The notes under the pieces were generated by a model, which saw nothing but the letters and a program-made list of their open reading frames with translations, was not told where the DNA came from and did not search any database. A stretch of 64,000 nt of DNA from Rubrivivax sp. (GTDB taxonomy: Bacteria > Pseudomonadota > Gammaproteobacteria > Burkholderiales > Burkholderiaceae_C): positions 186,001-250,000 of the forward strand of contig JALHPF010000001.1 of assembly GCA_022842595.1 (NCBI GenBank). The letters are read 5' to 3'. Every line of letters starts with the position of its first letter. Positions within the stretch are counted from its first letter, which is position 1. Below, piece after piece: positions 9,233 to 18,745 of this stretch. The position numbers were made by a program, and so were the translations under genes.

Positions 9233-9436
9233 CTACGACCGATTCTGGAATTCTTGGGGCTGTCGAGGCGGCGGGGCTTGATCGACGTCAAGCGCCGGGT
9301 CATCGGTCTGCAGGATGCGTTCGCCTTCCTGCTCCAGTTCTTCGAATTGCCCACGGTTCAGGGCCCAGCCGAACACGGCCAGGATCAGCAGCACGAGGCC
9401 AGCCGAGAGCGGGATCAGAAGGTACAGGCTTTCCAT
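9233..9436 (-). CDS. ccoS: Cytochrome cbb3 oxidase assembly protein CcoS
   Basis: A 67-residue single-span protein with the CcoS signature: ESLYLLIPLS at the start, a hydrophobic segment, then W-x-x-NRGQFEELEQEGERIL. In Rhodobacter CcoS is needed for cofactor insertion into CcoN. The gene lies between ccoI and ccoN on the same strand. Its 3' third doubles as a regulatory region: codons for L-D-V-D-Q contain the FNR box of the ccoN promoter (9278-9291). Confidence 0.93.
   Translation of the reverse strand: MESLYLLIPLSAGLVLLILAVFGWALNRGQFEELEQEGERILQTDDPALDVDQAPPPRQPQEFQNRS
9278..9291 (-). promoter_or_regulatory. FNR/ANR box of the ccoN promoter, inside the ccoS coding region
   Basis: On the minus strand TTGAC-GTCG-ATCAA matches the FNR consensus at nine of ten half-site bases. 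AAGAAT at 9250-9255 lies exactly at -12 to -7 if the box is centred at -41.5. That would start transcription near 9243 and leave a leader of about 44 nucleotides before the ccoN ATG. Confidence 0.75.
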
Positions 9437-9470
9437 TTCACGGGGCTGTCATGGACCGGGTGACATGGCC

Positions 9471-11765
9471 CTAACGCGCCGCCCGCAGGGCGTTCAACAT
9501 CACCAGCATCGAACTCGCCGCCATGCCCAGGCCCGCGGCCCACGGCGGCAGCCAGCCGATGAGGGCCAGCGGAATGCACACGGCGTTGTAGGCCGCGGCC
9601 CAGACCAGGTTCTGGCGCACGATGCGCATGGCGTGGCGGGCCCGGCTGCGGGCATGAACGATGTCCTGCACGCGGTTGGACATGACCACAGCGTCGGCAC
9701 TGCTGCGTGCCACCAGGGCGCCCTGCCCCATCGCCAGGGAAACATCGGCGCGCGCCAGCACCGGCGCGTCGTTGATGCCGTCGCCGACCATCGCGACACA
9801 TTCGCCACGGGCCTGGGCTGCAGCCACCACCGCCAGCTTGGCTTCTGGCGAGGCGCCGGCCACGACCTCGTCGAGACCCAGGGCCTCGGCCAGCGCCCGC
9901 GCGCGCTCTGGTGTGTCCCCGGACAAGAGCGTGACACGCAAACCCTGCTGGCGCAGCGCCTGCACGGCTTCATGGGCGCCGGGTCGCGGCTGGTCGGCCA
10001 GTGCGAAGGCCGCCAGCGGCTGACCATCGCAGCCCAGCCAGACGGTGGCGTCACCCCCGGCGGTCATGCCGCCGACAAAGGCGGCCGAGCCGAGCCGCCA
10101 GGCCCGGCCCTCGGCGTCGCGTGCCTGCAGCCCCTGGCCGGCGTGTTCCTTGATGTCTGCCCAGTCGCGGGCGGCTGCTGGCACTGCCGCAGCCAGCGCC
10201 ACCGCCACCGGGTGGCCAGACCAGCCGGCCAGGCTGGCGGCCTGCGCCAGCGCACCGGCTTCGTCGTGCAGCAGGGCCTGGCCGGCCGCGGTCAGGCCCG
10301 TGCCAGCCAGGCGGACGCGGGTTTCGGACAGGGTGCCTGTCTTGTCGAAGAAGATGTGCTGAACCCGTGCCAGCACTTCCAGCGCGTCCAGCTTCTGCAG
10401 CATCACGCCATGGCGTGCCAGGCCACGTGCCGCCGCCACCAGCACGGCCGGTGCGGCCAGCGACAGGGCGCAGGGGCAGGTGACGATGAGCACGGCCACT
10501 GCCACCCAGACGGCACGGCTCGGGTCGATGACACTCCACACTGCCGCCGCGCCTGCCGCCAGCAGCAACACCGCCCACAAGAAAGGGCCGGCCCAGCGGT
10601 CGGCCAGTGCCGCCGATGCCGGGCGCTGGCTCATCGCGCTGCGCATCATCGAGACGATGGCCTCCAAGCGGGTGTCGCCACCGACACGCAGCACGCGCAT
10701 CGCCACCGGGCTGCCCAGGTTCACGCTGCCGGCCACGAGGTCGGCGCCGCTGGCCTTGTCGACCGGAGCCGACTCACCGCTGAGCAGGGCCTCGTCGGCC
10801 TGCGTGGTGCCGGCCAGCAGCGTGCCATCGGCAGGGAAAGCCTGGCCCACCGGCACACGCACTTCGTCACCGGGGCGCAGGCGGTGCACGTTCACGCTTT
10901 CCAGCGTGCCGTCTGCGGCCACGCGCACGGCCATTTCGGGCAGGCCCGACAGCGAGGCTTCCAGCGTTTCGGCCGCGCGATGGCGGGCGCGCAGTTCCAG
11001 ATAACGAGCGCCAAGCAGGAAGCTGACGAACATCGTCAAGGAATCGAAGTAGACCTCGTGGCCGAACGGGCCCGTCGGGTCGAAAGTGGCGCCGGTGCTG
11101 GCCACGAAGGTGATCAGCAGGGCCACCGACACCGGCACGTCCATGCCGATGCGGCGCGCGCGCAGGCTGCGCCAGGCACTGGCGAAGAACGGCCCGGCCG
11201 AAAACGCCATCACCGGCAGCGACATCAGCCAGCAGCCCCAGTTCAGCAACTGGCGCAGGTCATCGGCCAGTTCGCCCGGCCCTGCCACATAGCTGGGCGT
11301 GGCCATCATCATCACCTGCATGGCACAGAAGCTGGCAACGAACAGGCGCCAGAGTGCGGTGCGGTGTTCATCGCGGCGCTGCTGCCTGGCGGGTGCGGCG
11401 GCATCGGGCACGGCGCCGTAGCCGGCGCCGCGGATGGCCTGGATCAGCGCCGACGGCTGGGTCCGCGCCGGGTCCCAGCGCACCGTGGCGCGCTGGGCAG
11501 CGGCGCCCACCTGGACACTGTGCACGCCGGGCACGGCGGCCACGGCCTGCTCGATCAGGCCAGCGCAGGCGGCACAGTACATGCCGGAAAGCTGCAGGGC
11601 CGATTCACCGAGTCGTTCGCCCTGCGGGCCGACCACCCAGCGCGTGAAGCGCGTCTGCTCGACGGCGTCATCGACACCGGCCAACACGGCCGCCGGGACC
11701 GGGATGACCGGAGCGGTGGGTGCGACAGGGGGAGGCAGGTCTTGGGGGTTGGCGAGGACGCTCAT
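9471..11765 (-). CDS. ccoI: Copper-exporting P1B-type ATPase CcoI/FixI
   Basis: A 764-residue copper ATPase that moves copper for cbb3 assembly. The N-terminal metal-binding domain has GMYCAACAG (C64, C67). Later come the TGES-type actuator LLSGES, the membrane ion motif TCPCALSLA, the phosphorylation site FFDKTGTLSE and the hinge GDGINDAP. The ATG at 11765 is chosen; an in-frame upstream methionine at 11819 would overlap the promoter region, where a -10-like TAGATT and an FNR box lie further upstream. The gene ends 34 bases before ccoS. The family also contains CopA exporters, but its place next to ccoS and ccoN argues for CcoI. Confidence 0.95.
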   Translation of the reverse strand: MSVLANPQDLPPPVAPTAPVIPVPAAVLAGVDDAVEQTRFTRWVVGPQGERLGESALQLSGMYCAACAGLIEQAVAAVPGVHSVQVGAAAQRATVRWDPARTQPSALIQAIRGAGYGAVPDAAAPARQQRRDEHRTALWRLFVASFCAMQVMMMATPSYVAGPGELADDLRQLLNWGCWLMSLPVMAFSAGPFFASAWRSLRARRIGMDVPVSVALLITFVASTGATFDPTGPFGHEVYFDSLTMFVSFLLGARYLELRARHRAAETLEASLSGLPEMAVRVAADGTLESVNVHRLRPGDEVRVPVGQAFPADGTLLAGTTQADEALLSGESAPVDKASGADLVAGSVNLGSPVAMRVLRVGGDTRLEAIVSMMRSAMSQRPASAALADRWAGPFLWAVLLLAAGAAAVWSVIDPSRAVWVAVAVLIVTCPCALSLAAPAVLVAAARGLARHGVMLQKLDALEVLARVQHIFFDKTGTLSETRVRLAGTGLTAAGQALLHDEAGALAQAASLAGWSGHPVAVALAAAVPAAARDWADIKEHAGQGLQARDAEGRAWRLGSAAFVGGMTAGGDATVWLGCDGQPLAAFALADQPRPGAHEAVQALRQQGLRVTLLSGDTPERARALAEALGLDEVVAGASPEAKLAVVAAAQARGECVAMVGDGINDAPVLARADVSLAMGQGALVARSSADAVVMSNRVQDIVHARSRARHAMRIVRQNLVWAAAYNAVCIPLALIGWLPPWAAGLGMAASSMLVMLNALRAAR

Positions 11766-11828
11766 GGGTACAACGGCGCGCGAGGTACTTCGAGCAGATG
11801 AAAACCCGCCCCTCGCCACGCAACCGAT

Positions 11829-11870
11829 AATCTAGGGGACGATGACGAAGCCGCCCATGATTCAAATCAA
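11829..11870 (-). promoter_or_regulatory. Predicted FNR-dependent promoter of ccoI-ccoS
   Basis: The minus strand reads TTGAT-TTGA-ATCAT at 11857-11870, one mismatch from the FNR consensus. TAGATT at 11829-11834 falls exactly at -12 to -7 for a box centred at -41.5. Transcription would start near 11822, 57 bases ahead of the ccoI ATG. The box also covers the start codons of the divergent DUF192 gene. Confidence 0.65.
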
Positions 11871-12339
11871 ATTGCGCTTTGCGCGAAGTCTGGCACTTTC
11901 CTGGCTGGCCGCAGCCTGCCTGCAGCTGGCGCAGGGCACGGCGCAAGCCCAGACCGCCCCCCAGCCGCGCCTTCCCACCACCACCATCACGGCGGGCATG
12001 CACCTCATCCAGGCCGAACTGGCGGTGACGCCGGAGCAGCAGGCCACCGGCATGATGTGGCGTACGGAAATGCCCGGCAACGAGGGCATGCTCTTCGTCA
12101 ACGACGACGATCAGGTGCGCTGCTTCTGGATGAAGAACACCCTCATCCCGCTGACCATCGCCTACCTGGCGGCAGACGGCACCATCATCAACCTGGCCGA
12201 CATGGCGCCGCGGTCGGAACAGTCACATTGCTCGTCCAGGCCGGCCCGCTTCGCGCTGGAAATGCGTCAGGGCTGGTTTGCCAAGCGCGGCATCCAGGCC
12301 GGCTTCCAGCTGCGCGGCAAGCCGTTCACGGCGAAGTGA
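11842..12339 (+). CDS. DUF192 family exported protein
   Basis: A 165-residue protein with an N-terminal signal peptide (about 1-36, ending ...GTAQAQ) and a DUF192 domain from about 49 to 163. The family's core is visible in ELAVTPEQQATGMMWR, GMLFV and RCFWMKNTLIPLTIAYL. The biochemical function of DUF192 is not established. The start may be ATG 11842 or ATG 11857; both lie at or next to the FNR-like box of ccoI. It converges on sodB with a 25-base gap and no evident terminator. Confidence 0.88.
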   Translation: MTKPPMIQIKLRFARSLALSWLAAACLQLAQGTAQAQTAPQPRLPTTTITAGMHLIQAELAVTPEQQATGMMWRTEMPGNEGMLFVNDDDQVRCFWMKNTLIPLTIAYLAADGTIINLADMAPRSEQSHCSSRPARFALEMRQGWFAKRGIQAGFQLRGKPFTAK

Positions 12340-12364
12340 ACGTGCCGGCCGCGCCAGCCATTCG

Positions 12365-12946
12365 TCAGGCGTAGTTCTTCGCCGCGAAGTCCCAGTTCAC
12401 GAGCTTGTCGAGGAAGGTCTCGACAAACTTCGGACGGGCGTTGCGGTAGTCGATGTAGTAGGCGTGTTCCCACACGTCCACCGTCAGCAGTGCCTTGTCG
12501 CCGGTGGTCAGCGGCGTGCCGGCGGCACCGGTGTTGACGATGTCGACGCTGCCGTCGGCCTTCTTCACGAGCCAGGTCCAGCCGCTGCCGAAGTTGCCCA
12601 CGGCACTCTTCACGAAGGCTTCCTTGAAGGCGGCGTAGCTGCCCCACTTGGCGGTGATGGCGGCTGCCAGTGCGCCCGTGGGTTCGCCACCGCCACTGGG
12701 CTTCATGCAGTGCCAGAAGAAGGTGTGGTTCCAGATTTGCGCGGCGTTGTTGTAGATGCCGCCGCTGGCCTTCTTGACGATCTCTTCCAGCGACAGGGCT
12801 TCGAACTCGGTGCCCTTCTGCAGGTTGTTGAGGTTGACCACGTAGGCGTTGTGGTGCTTGCCATGGTGGAACTCGAGGGTTTCCTGGCTGTAGAACGGGG
12901 CCAGGGCATCGATCGCGTACGGCAGGGCGGGCAGGGTGTGTTCCAT
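12365..12946 (-). CDS. sodB: Iron superoxide dismutase
   Basis: A 193-residue cytoplasmic Fe-type superoxide dismutase. Metal ligands can be seen in [19 protein letters not shown] and [13 protein letters not shown]. The FFWHCM and GSGWTWLV segments are typical of Fe rather than Mn enzymes. The ATG at 12946 is preceded by AAGGAAACC; an in-frame methionine further upstream (13003) adds a non-homologous 19-residue stretch and is rejected. Transcription is separate from xseA, whose 3' end lies 87 bases upstream. Confidence 0.96.
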   Translation of the reverse strand: MEHTLPALPYAIDALAPFYSQETLEFHHGKHHNAYVVNLNNLQKGTEFEALSLEEIVKKASGGIYNNAAQIWNHTFFWHCMKPSGGGEPTGALAAAITAKWGSYAAFKEAFVKSAVGNFGSGWTWLVKKADGSVDIVNTGAAGTPLTTGDKALLTVDVWEHAYYIDYRNARPKFVETFLDKLVNWDFAAKNYA

Positions 12947-13033
12947 GGTGGTTTCCTTGGTGGGTTTGGTGGTGAATTCAGGGCCAGCCAGGGTAGCGGC
13001 CAATGGCGTCGGCGATTGTAGGCAGGCGCCCCT

Positions 13034-14404
13034 TCATGCAGACGGCAACAGGGGTTCCACGGTCTGCACCTGCAGGCCGGCGCGGCCGTCGGCCCATACG
13101 GCGTGCACCGCCTGCCCGGGCTGCAGCGCATGAACCGAAACCACCGGTCGGCCGTCTTCACCTTCGACCCAGGCGTAGCCGCGCTGCAGCACCCGCGCCG
13201 GGTTGAGCGCATGCAGGCGCTGTTCGGCGGCGTCCAGCCGCAGCAGCGCGCGCGACAACTGCTGGCGCACTGCCTGCGCCATGCGTTGCGCGCGCTGGCC
13301 GGGCTCCAGCGCCTGGCGCGCCTGGCGCTGCAGCAGGGCCTGCCGCAGGCGCTGCTGCAGCGCGTTCAGCCGTTCGGCCTGGCCCCACAGCACCCGGCCG
13401 GGCTGGCCCAGACGCAGGCCCAGCGTGTCGACACGCTGCGCCTGCTGCTGCAAGGCACGCTGCGTGGCGCGCTGCAGTGCCGCCTGGCGTGCCTGCAGCA
13501 GGGCCAGTGCTTCGTCGCGCAGGGGCGCAGCCAGTTCGGCCGCAGCCGTCGGGGTGGGCGCGCGCAGGTCGGCCGCCAGATCGCACAGCGTGATGTCCGT
13601 CTCGTGGCCGACGCCGCACACCACCGGCAGCGGGCAGGCGGCCACGGCGCGCACGACACGCTCGTCGTTGAAGGCCCACAGGTCTTCGAGCGCACCGCCG
13701 CCGCGCACCAGCAGCAGGGTGTCGACCTCGGCGCGGCGGCCGGCTTCCTGCAGCGCGGCCACCAGCGCTGCCGGCGCTTCCACGCCCTGCACCGGGCTCG
13801 GGTAGAGCACCACGTGCAGGTGCGGCGCGCGCCGCTGCAAGGTGGTGAGCACGTCGCGCAGCGCCGCCGCGCCCAGCGAGGTCACCACCCCGACCGCCCG
13901 CGGGAAGGCGCTGATCGGCCGCTTGCGCGCGCTGTCGAACAAGCCCAGGCCCTGCAACCTGGCGCGCAGGCGCAGGAATTCCTCGTACAGGCTGCCGGCG
14001 CCGACGCGCTGCATGCTCTCGACCACCAGCTGCAGTTCACCCCGGGCTTCGTACACGCCCAGGCGGCCGCGCACGTCCACCTGCTGGCCGTCGGCGGGCT
14101 GGAAGTCCAGCAGGCTGGCGGCACGGCGGAACATCGCACAGCGCAGCACGCCGCCCGCACCGCCAGCGTCCTTCAAGGTGAAGTAACAGTGGCCGCTGGC
14201 AGCACGCACCAGGCCGGAGAGTTCGCCGCGCACGGCCACGGCACCAAAGCGCGCCGCCAGCGCGTCGCTCGTGGCCAGCAACAGCGCGGAAACGCCCCAG
14301 GGCGCACGCGGCGCCGCCAAAGCGCCCGGAATTGGGGCCGCTGCGGGCTCAACCACCGGTTTCGCCAGCAATGGCGCGGGTCGGGAACTCCACAACCGCG
14401 CCAT
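13034..14404 (-). CDS. xseA: Exodeoxyribonuclease VII large subunit
   Basis: XseA is the catalytic large subunit of exonuclease VII, which degrades single-stranded DNA from both ends. The 456-residue protein has the N-terminal OB fold (about 36-140, with VRGELSGLVRAASGHCYFTLKD), the catalytic region with VTSLGAAALRDVL and RGGGALEDLWAFNDE, GVGHETDITLCDLAADLRAPTP, and a long Gln/Arg-rich coiled coil (about 285-400). The ATG at 14404 is used, with an Ala/Pro-rich N-terminus typical of Burkholderiales homologues. The small subunit gene xseB is not in the window. Confidence 0.96.
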   Translation of the reverse strand: MARLWSSRPAPLLAKPVVEPAAAPIPGALAAPRAPWGVSALLLATSDALAARFGAVAVRGELSGLVRAASGHCYFTLKDAGGAGGVLRCAMFRRAASLLDFQPADGQQVDVRGRLGVYEARGELQLVVESMQRVGAGSLYEEFLRLRARLQGLGLFDSARKRPISAFPRAVGVVTSLGAAALRDVLTTLQRRAPHLHVVLYPSPVQGVEAPAALVAALQEAGRRAEVDTLLLVRGGGALEDLWAFNDERVVRAVAACPLPVVCGVGHETDITLCDLAADLRAPTPTAAAELAAPLRDEALALLQARQAALQRATQRALQQQAQRVDTLGLRLGQPGRVLWGQAERLNALQQRLRQALLQRQARQALEPGQRAQRMAQAVRQQLSRALLRLDAAEQRLHALNPARVLQRGYAWVEGEDGRPVVSVHALQPGQAVHAVWADGRAGLQVQTVEPLLPSA

Positions 14405-14741
14405 TGCACGCGATCGCGCAGGCAGACGCCGTCATGAAACCGTCAAATATGTGCAAGTACTTGATTCGCATCAGAAAAAGCGTGCCCAAAATTTCAGCAA
14501 AACAGGCCAGGGCGTGTATCGGCGCGGCCTGCAGCGCAGCCGCGGGAAATTACCCACACAGTTGTCCACAGTTTCAGTGGACAAGCAGGTGGGCGCTGGC
14601 GCACCAGCAGCGAACAGGCCCGTGCGCAGCGATGGCCATCGGACATAATCCGCCGCGTCCAGGGTGGCGGCGCGCCTGGAAGCCGCCACACCCTGCAAAA
14701 CCCACCGTTGAAACGGCCGCCACGGCGCCACGAAACCACCC
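14405..14741. other. Divergent intergenic region between xseA and exbB
   Basis: No gene is seen in these 337 bases. They hold an FNR- or Fur-like site at 14461-14474, an inverted repeat TTGTCCAC-n7-GTGGACAA at 14562-14584, and a -10-like CATAAT at 14644-14649 oriented toward exbB. The -35 of that promoter is not convincing. Confidence 0.5.
14461..14474. promoter_or_regulatory. FNR- or Fur-like site upstream of exbB and xseA
   Basis: TTGAT-TCGC-ATCAG differs from the FNR consensus by one base. The embedded TGATTCGCAT is also the common right half of betaproteobacterial Fur boxes, and exbBD is a classical Fur target. No -10 lies at class II spacing for either gene, so the Fur reading is preferred, weakly. 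Confidence 0.35.
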
Positions 14742-15374
14742 GTGTTTTCCATCATACAAGCGGCCGGTTGGCCGATCTGGCCACTGATCGCGTGCTCGGT
14801 CGTGGCGCTGGCACTGGTCATCGAACGCTTCCTGCAGCTGCGCACCAGCCGCGTGGCGCCCGACACCTTGATCGACGAAGTGCTGGGGGTCACGCGCACC
14901 AGCCTGCCGGGCAACGACGTGGTCGTGAAGCTGGCCGACAACTCGGTGCTCGGCAGCGTGCTCGCCGCCGGCCTGCACACGGTGATCGCCGAGCCCCGCC
15001 TCACCGAAACTGCGCTGCGCCAGTCGTTCGAAAACGCCGGCCGCAAGGCCGTGCACGGCCTGGAGCGTTACCTGAACACGCTGGGCACCATCGCTGCAGC
15101 GGCGCCACTGCTGGGCCTGCTGGGCACGGTCGTGGGCATGATCGAGATCTTCGGTTCGCAGGCGCCCACCGGCGGCTCGGGTGGCAATCCACAGGCCCTG
15201 GCCCATGGCATTTCGGTGGCGCTGTACAACACCGCGTTCGGCCTGATCGTGGCCATTCCGGCGCTGATGTTCTACCGCTACTTCCGCGGCCGCGTCGACG
15301 AATTCCAGCTCGAACTCGAGCTGGCCTGCGAACGCCTGGTGCCGCACCTGATGCGTTTTGCCGTCAAGTCCTGA
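14742..15374 (+). CDS. exbB: ExbB proton channel (MotA/TolQ/ExbB family)
   Basis: A 210-residue inner-membrane proton channel that, with ExbD, energises TonB and so outer-membrane receptors. Three membrane segments are visible (about 8-27, 110-135, 160-185) with the conserved LGLLGTVVGMIEIF and ALYNTAFGLIVAIPALMFYRYF. It starts with GTG at 14742. exbD follows after 13 bases. TolQ is the alternative, but the partner and the absence of tolR/A/B favour ExbB. No tonB is seen here, while three TonB-dependent receptors lie 8-17 kb away. Confidence 0.9.
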   Translation: MFSIIQAAGWPIWPLIACSVVALALVIERFLQLRTSRVAPDTLIDEVLGVTRTSLPGNDVVVKLADNSVLGSVLAAGLHTVIAEPRLTETALRQSFENAGRKAVHGLERYLNTLGTIAAAAPLLGLLGTVVGMIEIFGSQAPTGGSGGNPQALAHGISVALYNTAFGLIVAIPALMFYRYFRGRVDEFQLELELACERLVPHLMRFAVKS

Positions 15375-15387
15375 ACGGTCCGCTGCC

Positions 15388-15813
15388 ATGAGATTCAGCC
15401 GCCGCCGACCCGAGGAACCCGAGATCAACCTGATCCCGTTCATCGACGTGCTGCTGGTCGTGCTCATCTTCCTGATGTTGTCGACCACCTACTCGAAGTT
15501 CACCGAATTGCAGGTGAACCTGCCGTCGGCCGAAGCCGACAAGCTGCGCGAGCGGCCGTTCGAGGTGGTGGTGGCGGTGGCGGCCGATGGCCGCTACGCC
15601 GTCAACCAGAAGCCGGTGGACGGCCGCAGCGTCGAGACGCTCACCCTCGAAATCGCCGCCGCCTCGGGCGGCCGCAGCGATACCGTGGTCGTGGTCTCGG
15701 CCGACGCGCTGGCGGCCCACCAGGCCGTCATCAACGTGCTCGACGCGTCCCGCCGCGCCGGCCTGGCCAAGCTGACGTTTGCCGCCCAGACCGGCGCTGC
15801 TGCGCCGCGCTAG
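15388..15813 (+). CDS. exbD: ExbD biopolymer transport protein
   Basis: A 141-residue protein with an N-terminal cytoplasmic arginine-rich stretch, one membrane segment (about 15-35) that contains the proton-carrying aspartate in NLIPFIDVLLVVLIF, and a periplasmic domain. It works with ExbB to couple proton flow to TonB. The start is ATG 15388, because an in-frame ATG at 15358 lies within exbB. lpxK follows 17 bases after the stop, so these envelope genes are likely co-transcribed, as is usual in Burkholderiales. Confidence 0.93.
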   Translation: MRFSRRRPEEPEINLIPFIDVLLVVLIFLMLSTTYSKFTELQVNLPSAEADKLRERPFEVVVAVAADGRYAVNQKPVDGRSVETLTLEIAAASGGRSDTVVVVSADALAAHQAVINVLDASRRAGLAKLTFAAQTGAAAPR

Positions 15814-15830
15814 CCACTTCCGCCCTGGCC

Positions 15831-16940
15831 ATGCCCCTGGCCCCCAGGCGCAGGCCCACCCTCGCTGCACGCACCGAGGCCCTGCTGGCCCGCCATTGGT
15901 GGCAGCCACGCCGCAGCTGGCTGGCGCGCTTGCTCATGCCGCTGGCGACGCTGTATGCCCTGCTGCTGCGGCGCTGGCAGCGCCGGCAGCCACCTGCGCC
16001 ACCCACGCCCGTGCCGGTGGTGGTGGTGGGCAACCTGGTGGTGGGCGGGGCCGGCAAGACGCCGGTCGTCATGGCCCTGGTGCAGGCGCTGCGTGAGGCG
16101 GGCTGGCATCCCGGCGTGATCTCGCGTGGCTATGGCCGCGATGAAACCACCGGCACCCAGTCGCCGCTGGAGGTCTCGGCGAGCAGCGACCCGGCCCAGG
16201 TCGGCGACGAGCCCCTGCTCATTCGCCGCCGCACGGGCGTGCCGGTGGTCGTGGCCAGGATGCGCCTGGCGGCGGCCCGGGCGCTGTGCCAGCAGCACCC
16301 AGAGGTGGACGTGCTGGTGGCCGACGACGGCCTGCAGCACCGCGCCCTGGCGCGCGCTGCCGAAGTGCTGGTATTCGACGAACGCGGCATTGGCAATGGC
16401 CTGCTGCTGCCGGCAGGGCCACTGCGTGAACCACTTCCGGCAGCCCTGTCGCCCCAGATGCGCGTGCTGTTCAGTGGCGCCACCGCGGCGCCTTTGCAGC
16501 CGGCTACACGGGTGCACCGGCGGCTGGGTGGCGCCGTGCCGCTGGCGGCCTGGTGGCGCGGCGACGGCTCGCAGGCGCGGCCGCTGCAGCAGCTGCGCGG
16601 CCGGCCGCTCTGGGCGCTGGCCGGCCTGGCCAGCCCGGAAAAGTTCTTCGCGATGCTCGAAGACGAAGGCCTGGCGTTCGAGCGTCTGCCGCAGCCCGAC
16701 CACGCACGCTATGGCGGCGGCGCGCCATGGCCGTGGCCCGCCGAGGCCACCGACGTCATCACGACCGAAAAAGACGCCGTCAAGCTGCCACCCGATGCGC
16801 TGGGTGCTGTCCGTGTCTGGGTGGTAGGGCTAGACTTGGCTTTGCCTGCCGCCTGGGTGGCCGAGCTGTCGCGGCTTCTGCGCGGCGCGGCCCCTGCCAG
16901 CCAAGCCCACGGCCAACCTGCCCCCACACTGCCCCCATGA
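15831..16940 (+). CDS. lpxK: Tetraacyldisaccharide 4'-kinase
   Basis: LpxK phosphorylates the 4' position of the lipid A disaccharide precursor at the inner face of the membrane. The 369-residue protein has a hydrophobic N-terminal anchor (about 30-47), a Walker A loop [12 protein letters not shown] at 67-78, the ISRGYGRD motif and DDGLQHRAL further on, all family features. Its stop overlaps the next ATG (ATGA at 16937-16940), pointing to translational coupling with the Trm112-like gene. Confidence 0.96.
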   Translation: MPLAPRRRPTLAARTEALLARHWWQPRRSWLARLLMPLATLYALLLRRWQRRQPPAPPTPVPVVVVGNLVVGGAGKTPVVMALVQALREAGWHPGVISRGYGRDETTGTQSPLEVSASSDPAQVGDEPLLIRRRTGVPVVVARMRLAAARALCQQHPEVDVLVADDGLQHRALARAAEVLVFDERGIGNGLLLPAGPLREPLPAALSPQMRVLFSGATAAPLQPATRVHRRLGGAVPLAAWWRGDGSQARPLQQLRGRPLWALAGLASPEKFFAMLEDEGLAFERLPQPDHARYGGGAPWPWPAEATDVITTEKDAVKLPPDALGAVRVWVVGLDLALPAAWVAELSRLLRGAAPASQAHGQPAPTLPP

Positions 16941-17173
16941 GCCTGGACCACCGCCTCATCGACCTGCTGGTCTGCCCCGTGTGCAAGGGCCCGCTGACCC
17001 TGCACCGGGACGACAACATGCGCCCCACCGAACTGGCCTGCCCGGCCGACCGGCTGGCCTTTCCGCTGCGCGATGGCATTCCGGTCATGCTGGAAAGCGA
17101 AGCGCGAAGTCTCGACGGGCCCAGCCCCGCAACCACGACCCCAGCCAGCACGGGAACCCCGGGGCAAGCGTGA
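16937..17173 (+). CDS. Trm112-family small protein
   Basis: A 78-residue protein of the Trm112/YcaR family. The signature [14 protein letters not shown] and the later [19 protein letters not shown] are plain; the second zinc cysteine pair of eukaryotic Trm112 is reduced to a single cysteine. Members sit between lpxK and kdsB in many proteobacteria, but the role there is unknown. The gene overlaps both neighbours: ATGA with lpxK and GTGA with kdsB. The C-terminal 20 residues are Pro/Thr-rich and not conserved. Confidence 0.9.
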   Translation: MSLDHRLIDLLVCPVCKGPLTLHRDDNMRPTELACPADRLAFPLRDGIPVMLESEARSLDGPSPATTTPASTGTPGQA

Positions 17174-17946
17174 ACTTCAGCGTGCTGATCCCGGCGCGCC
17201 TGGCCTCCACGCGCCTGCCGGACAAACCGCTGGCCGACATCGCCGGCCAGCCGATGGTGGTCCGCGTGGCCCAGCAGGCCGCGGCCAGCGGCGCGGCGCG
17301 GGTGGTGGTTGCGGCCGACGACCTGCGCATCGTGCGTGCCTGTAAACAGGCCGGCGTGCAGGCCGTGCTGACCCGAACCGACCACCTGAGTGGCAGCGAC
17401 CGCCTTGCCGAAGCCTGCGCCCTGCTGGGCCTGGACGGTGACGATGTCGTCGTCAATGTGCAGGGCGACGAACCGCTGATCGACCCGGCGCTGGTACGCC
17501 GCTGTGCCGAACTGCTGAGCACCCGCCCCGACTGCGTGATGAGCACCGCCGCCCACGCCATCGACAGCCTGGCCGATTTCACCAGCCCCCATGTCGTGAA
17601 AGTGGTGCTCGATGCCGCCGACCGCGCGCTCTACTTCACGCGGGCACCGGTGCCGTGGTGGCGTGACGGCAATGCCCTGGGCGTGACGGCCCTGCCGCAG
17701 CCACGGCCGCTGCGCCACATCGGGCTGTATGGCTATCGCGCGGGCTTCCTGCGTGGCTTTCCGGCGCTGCCGCCGGCACCGCTGGAACAGCTCGAATCGC
17801 TCGAGCAACTGCGGGTGCTGTGGCATGGCCACCGCATTGCCGTATGCCTTGCCGCGGAAGCCCCGGGGGCCGGCGTCGACACCCCCGAGGACCTGGCCCG
17901 GGTGCGTGCCGTGTTCGCGAAAACCCCTGTCGCGCCAGGCCCCTGA
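17170..17946 (+). CDS. kdsB: 3-deoxy-manno-octulosonate cytidylyltransferase
   Basis: KdsB activates Kdo as CMP-Kdo for lipopolysaccharide inner-core synthesis. The 258-residue protein has the nucleotide-binding [15 protein letters not shown] at its N-terminus, [12 protein letters not shown] in the middle and [11 protein letters not shown] toward the end. The start is a GTG at 17170 that overlaps the previous stop by four bases. Together with lpxK upstream and lpxH at 63 kb it marks a classical LPS-producing Gram-negative. Confidence 0.96.
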   Translation: MNFSVLIPARLASTRLPDKPLADIAGQPMVVRVAQQAAASGAARVVVAADDLRIVRACKQAGVQAVLTRTDHLSGSDRLAEACALLGLDGDDVVVNVQGDEPLIDPALVRRCAELLSTRPDCVMSTAAHAIDSLADFTSPHVVKVVLDAADRALYFTRAPVPWWRDGNALGVTALPQPRPLRHIGLYGYRAGFLRGFPALPPAPLEQLESLEQLRVLWHGHRIAVCLAAEAPGAGVDTPEDLARVRAVFAKTPVAPGP

Positions 17947-18005
17947 GCCACCTCCAGCGTCAGCTTCATGCGAGGGAGTGCATGCTATTCTCGATCGAGA
18001 CATGA

Positions 18006-18719
<714 letters not shown>

Positions 18720-18745
18720 AGCGCCCGGATTCAGGAGAGCAAGGC

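Noticed and set aside
7208..11801. Very long plus-strand frames opposite ccoO, ccoN and ccoI
   Set aside because: Same shadow effect; no ribosome-binding site, no homologous motifs.
14548..14571. TTACCCACA and TTGTCCACA as possible DnaA boxes
   Set aside because: Only two imperfect matches, no AT-rich region, and no dnaA/dnaN/gidA nearby; not an origin.
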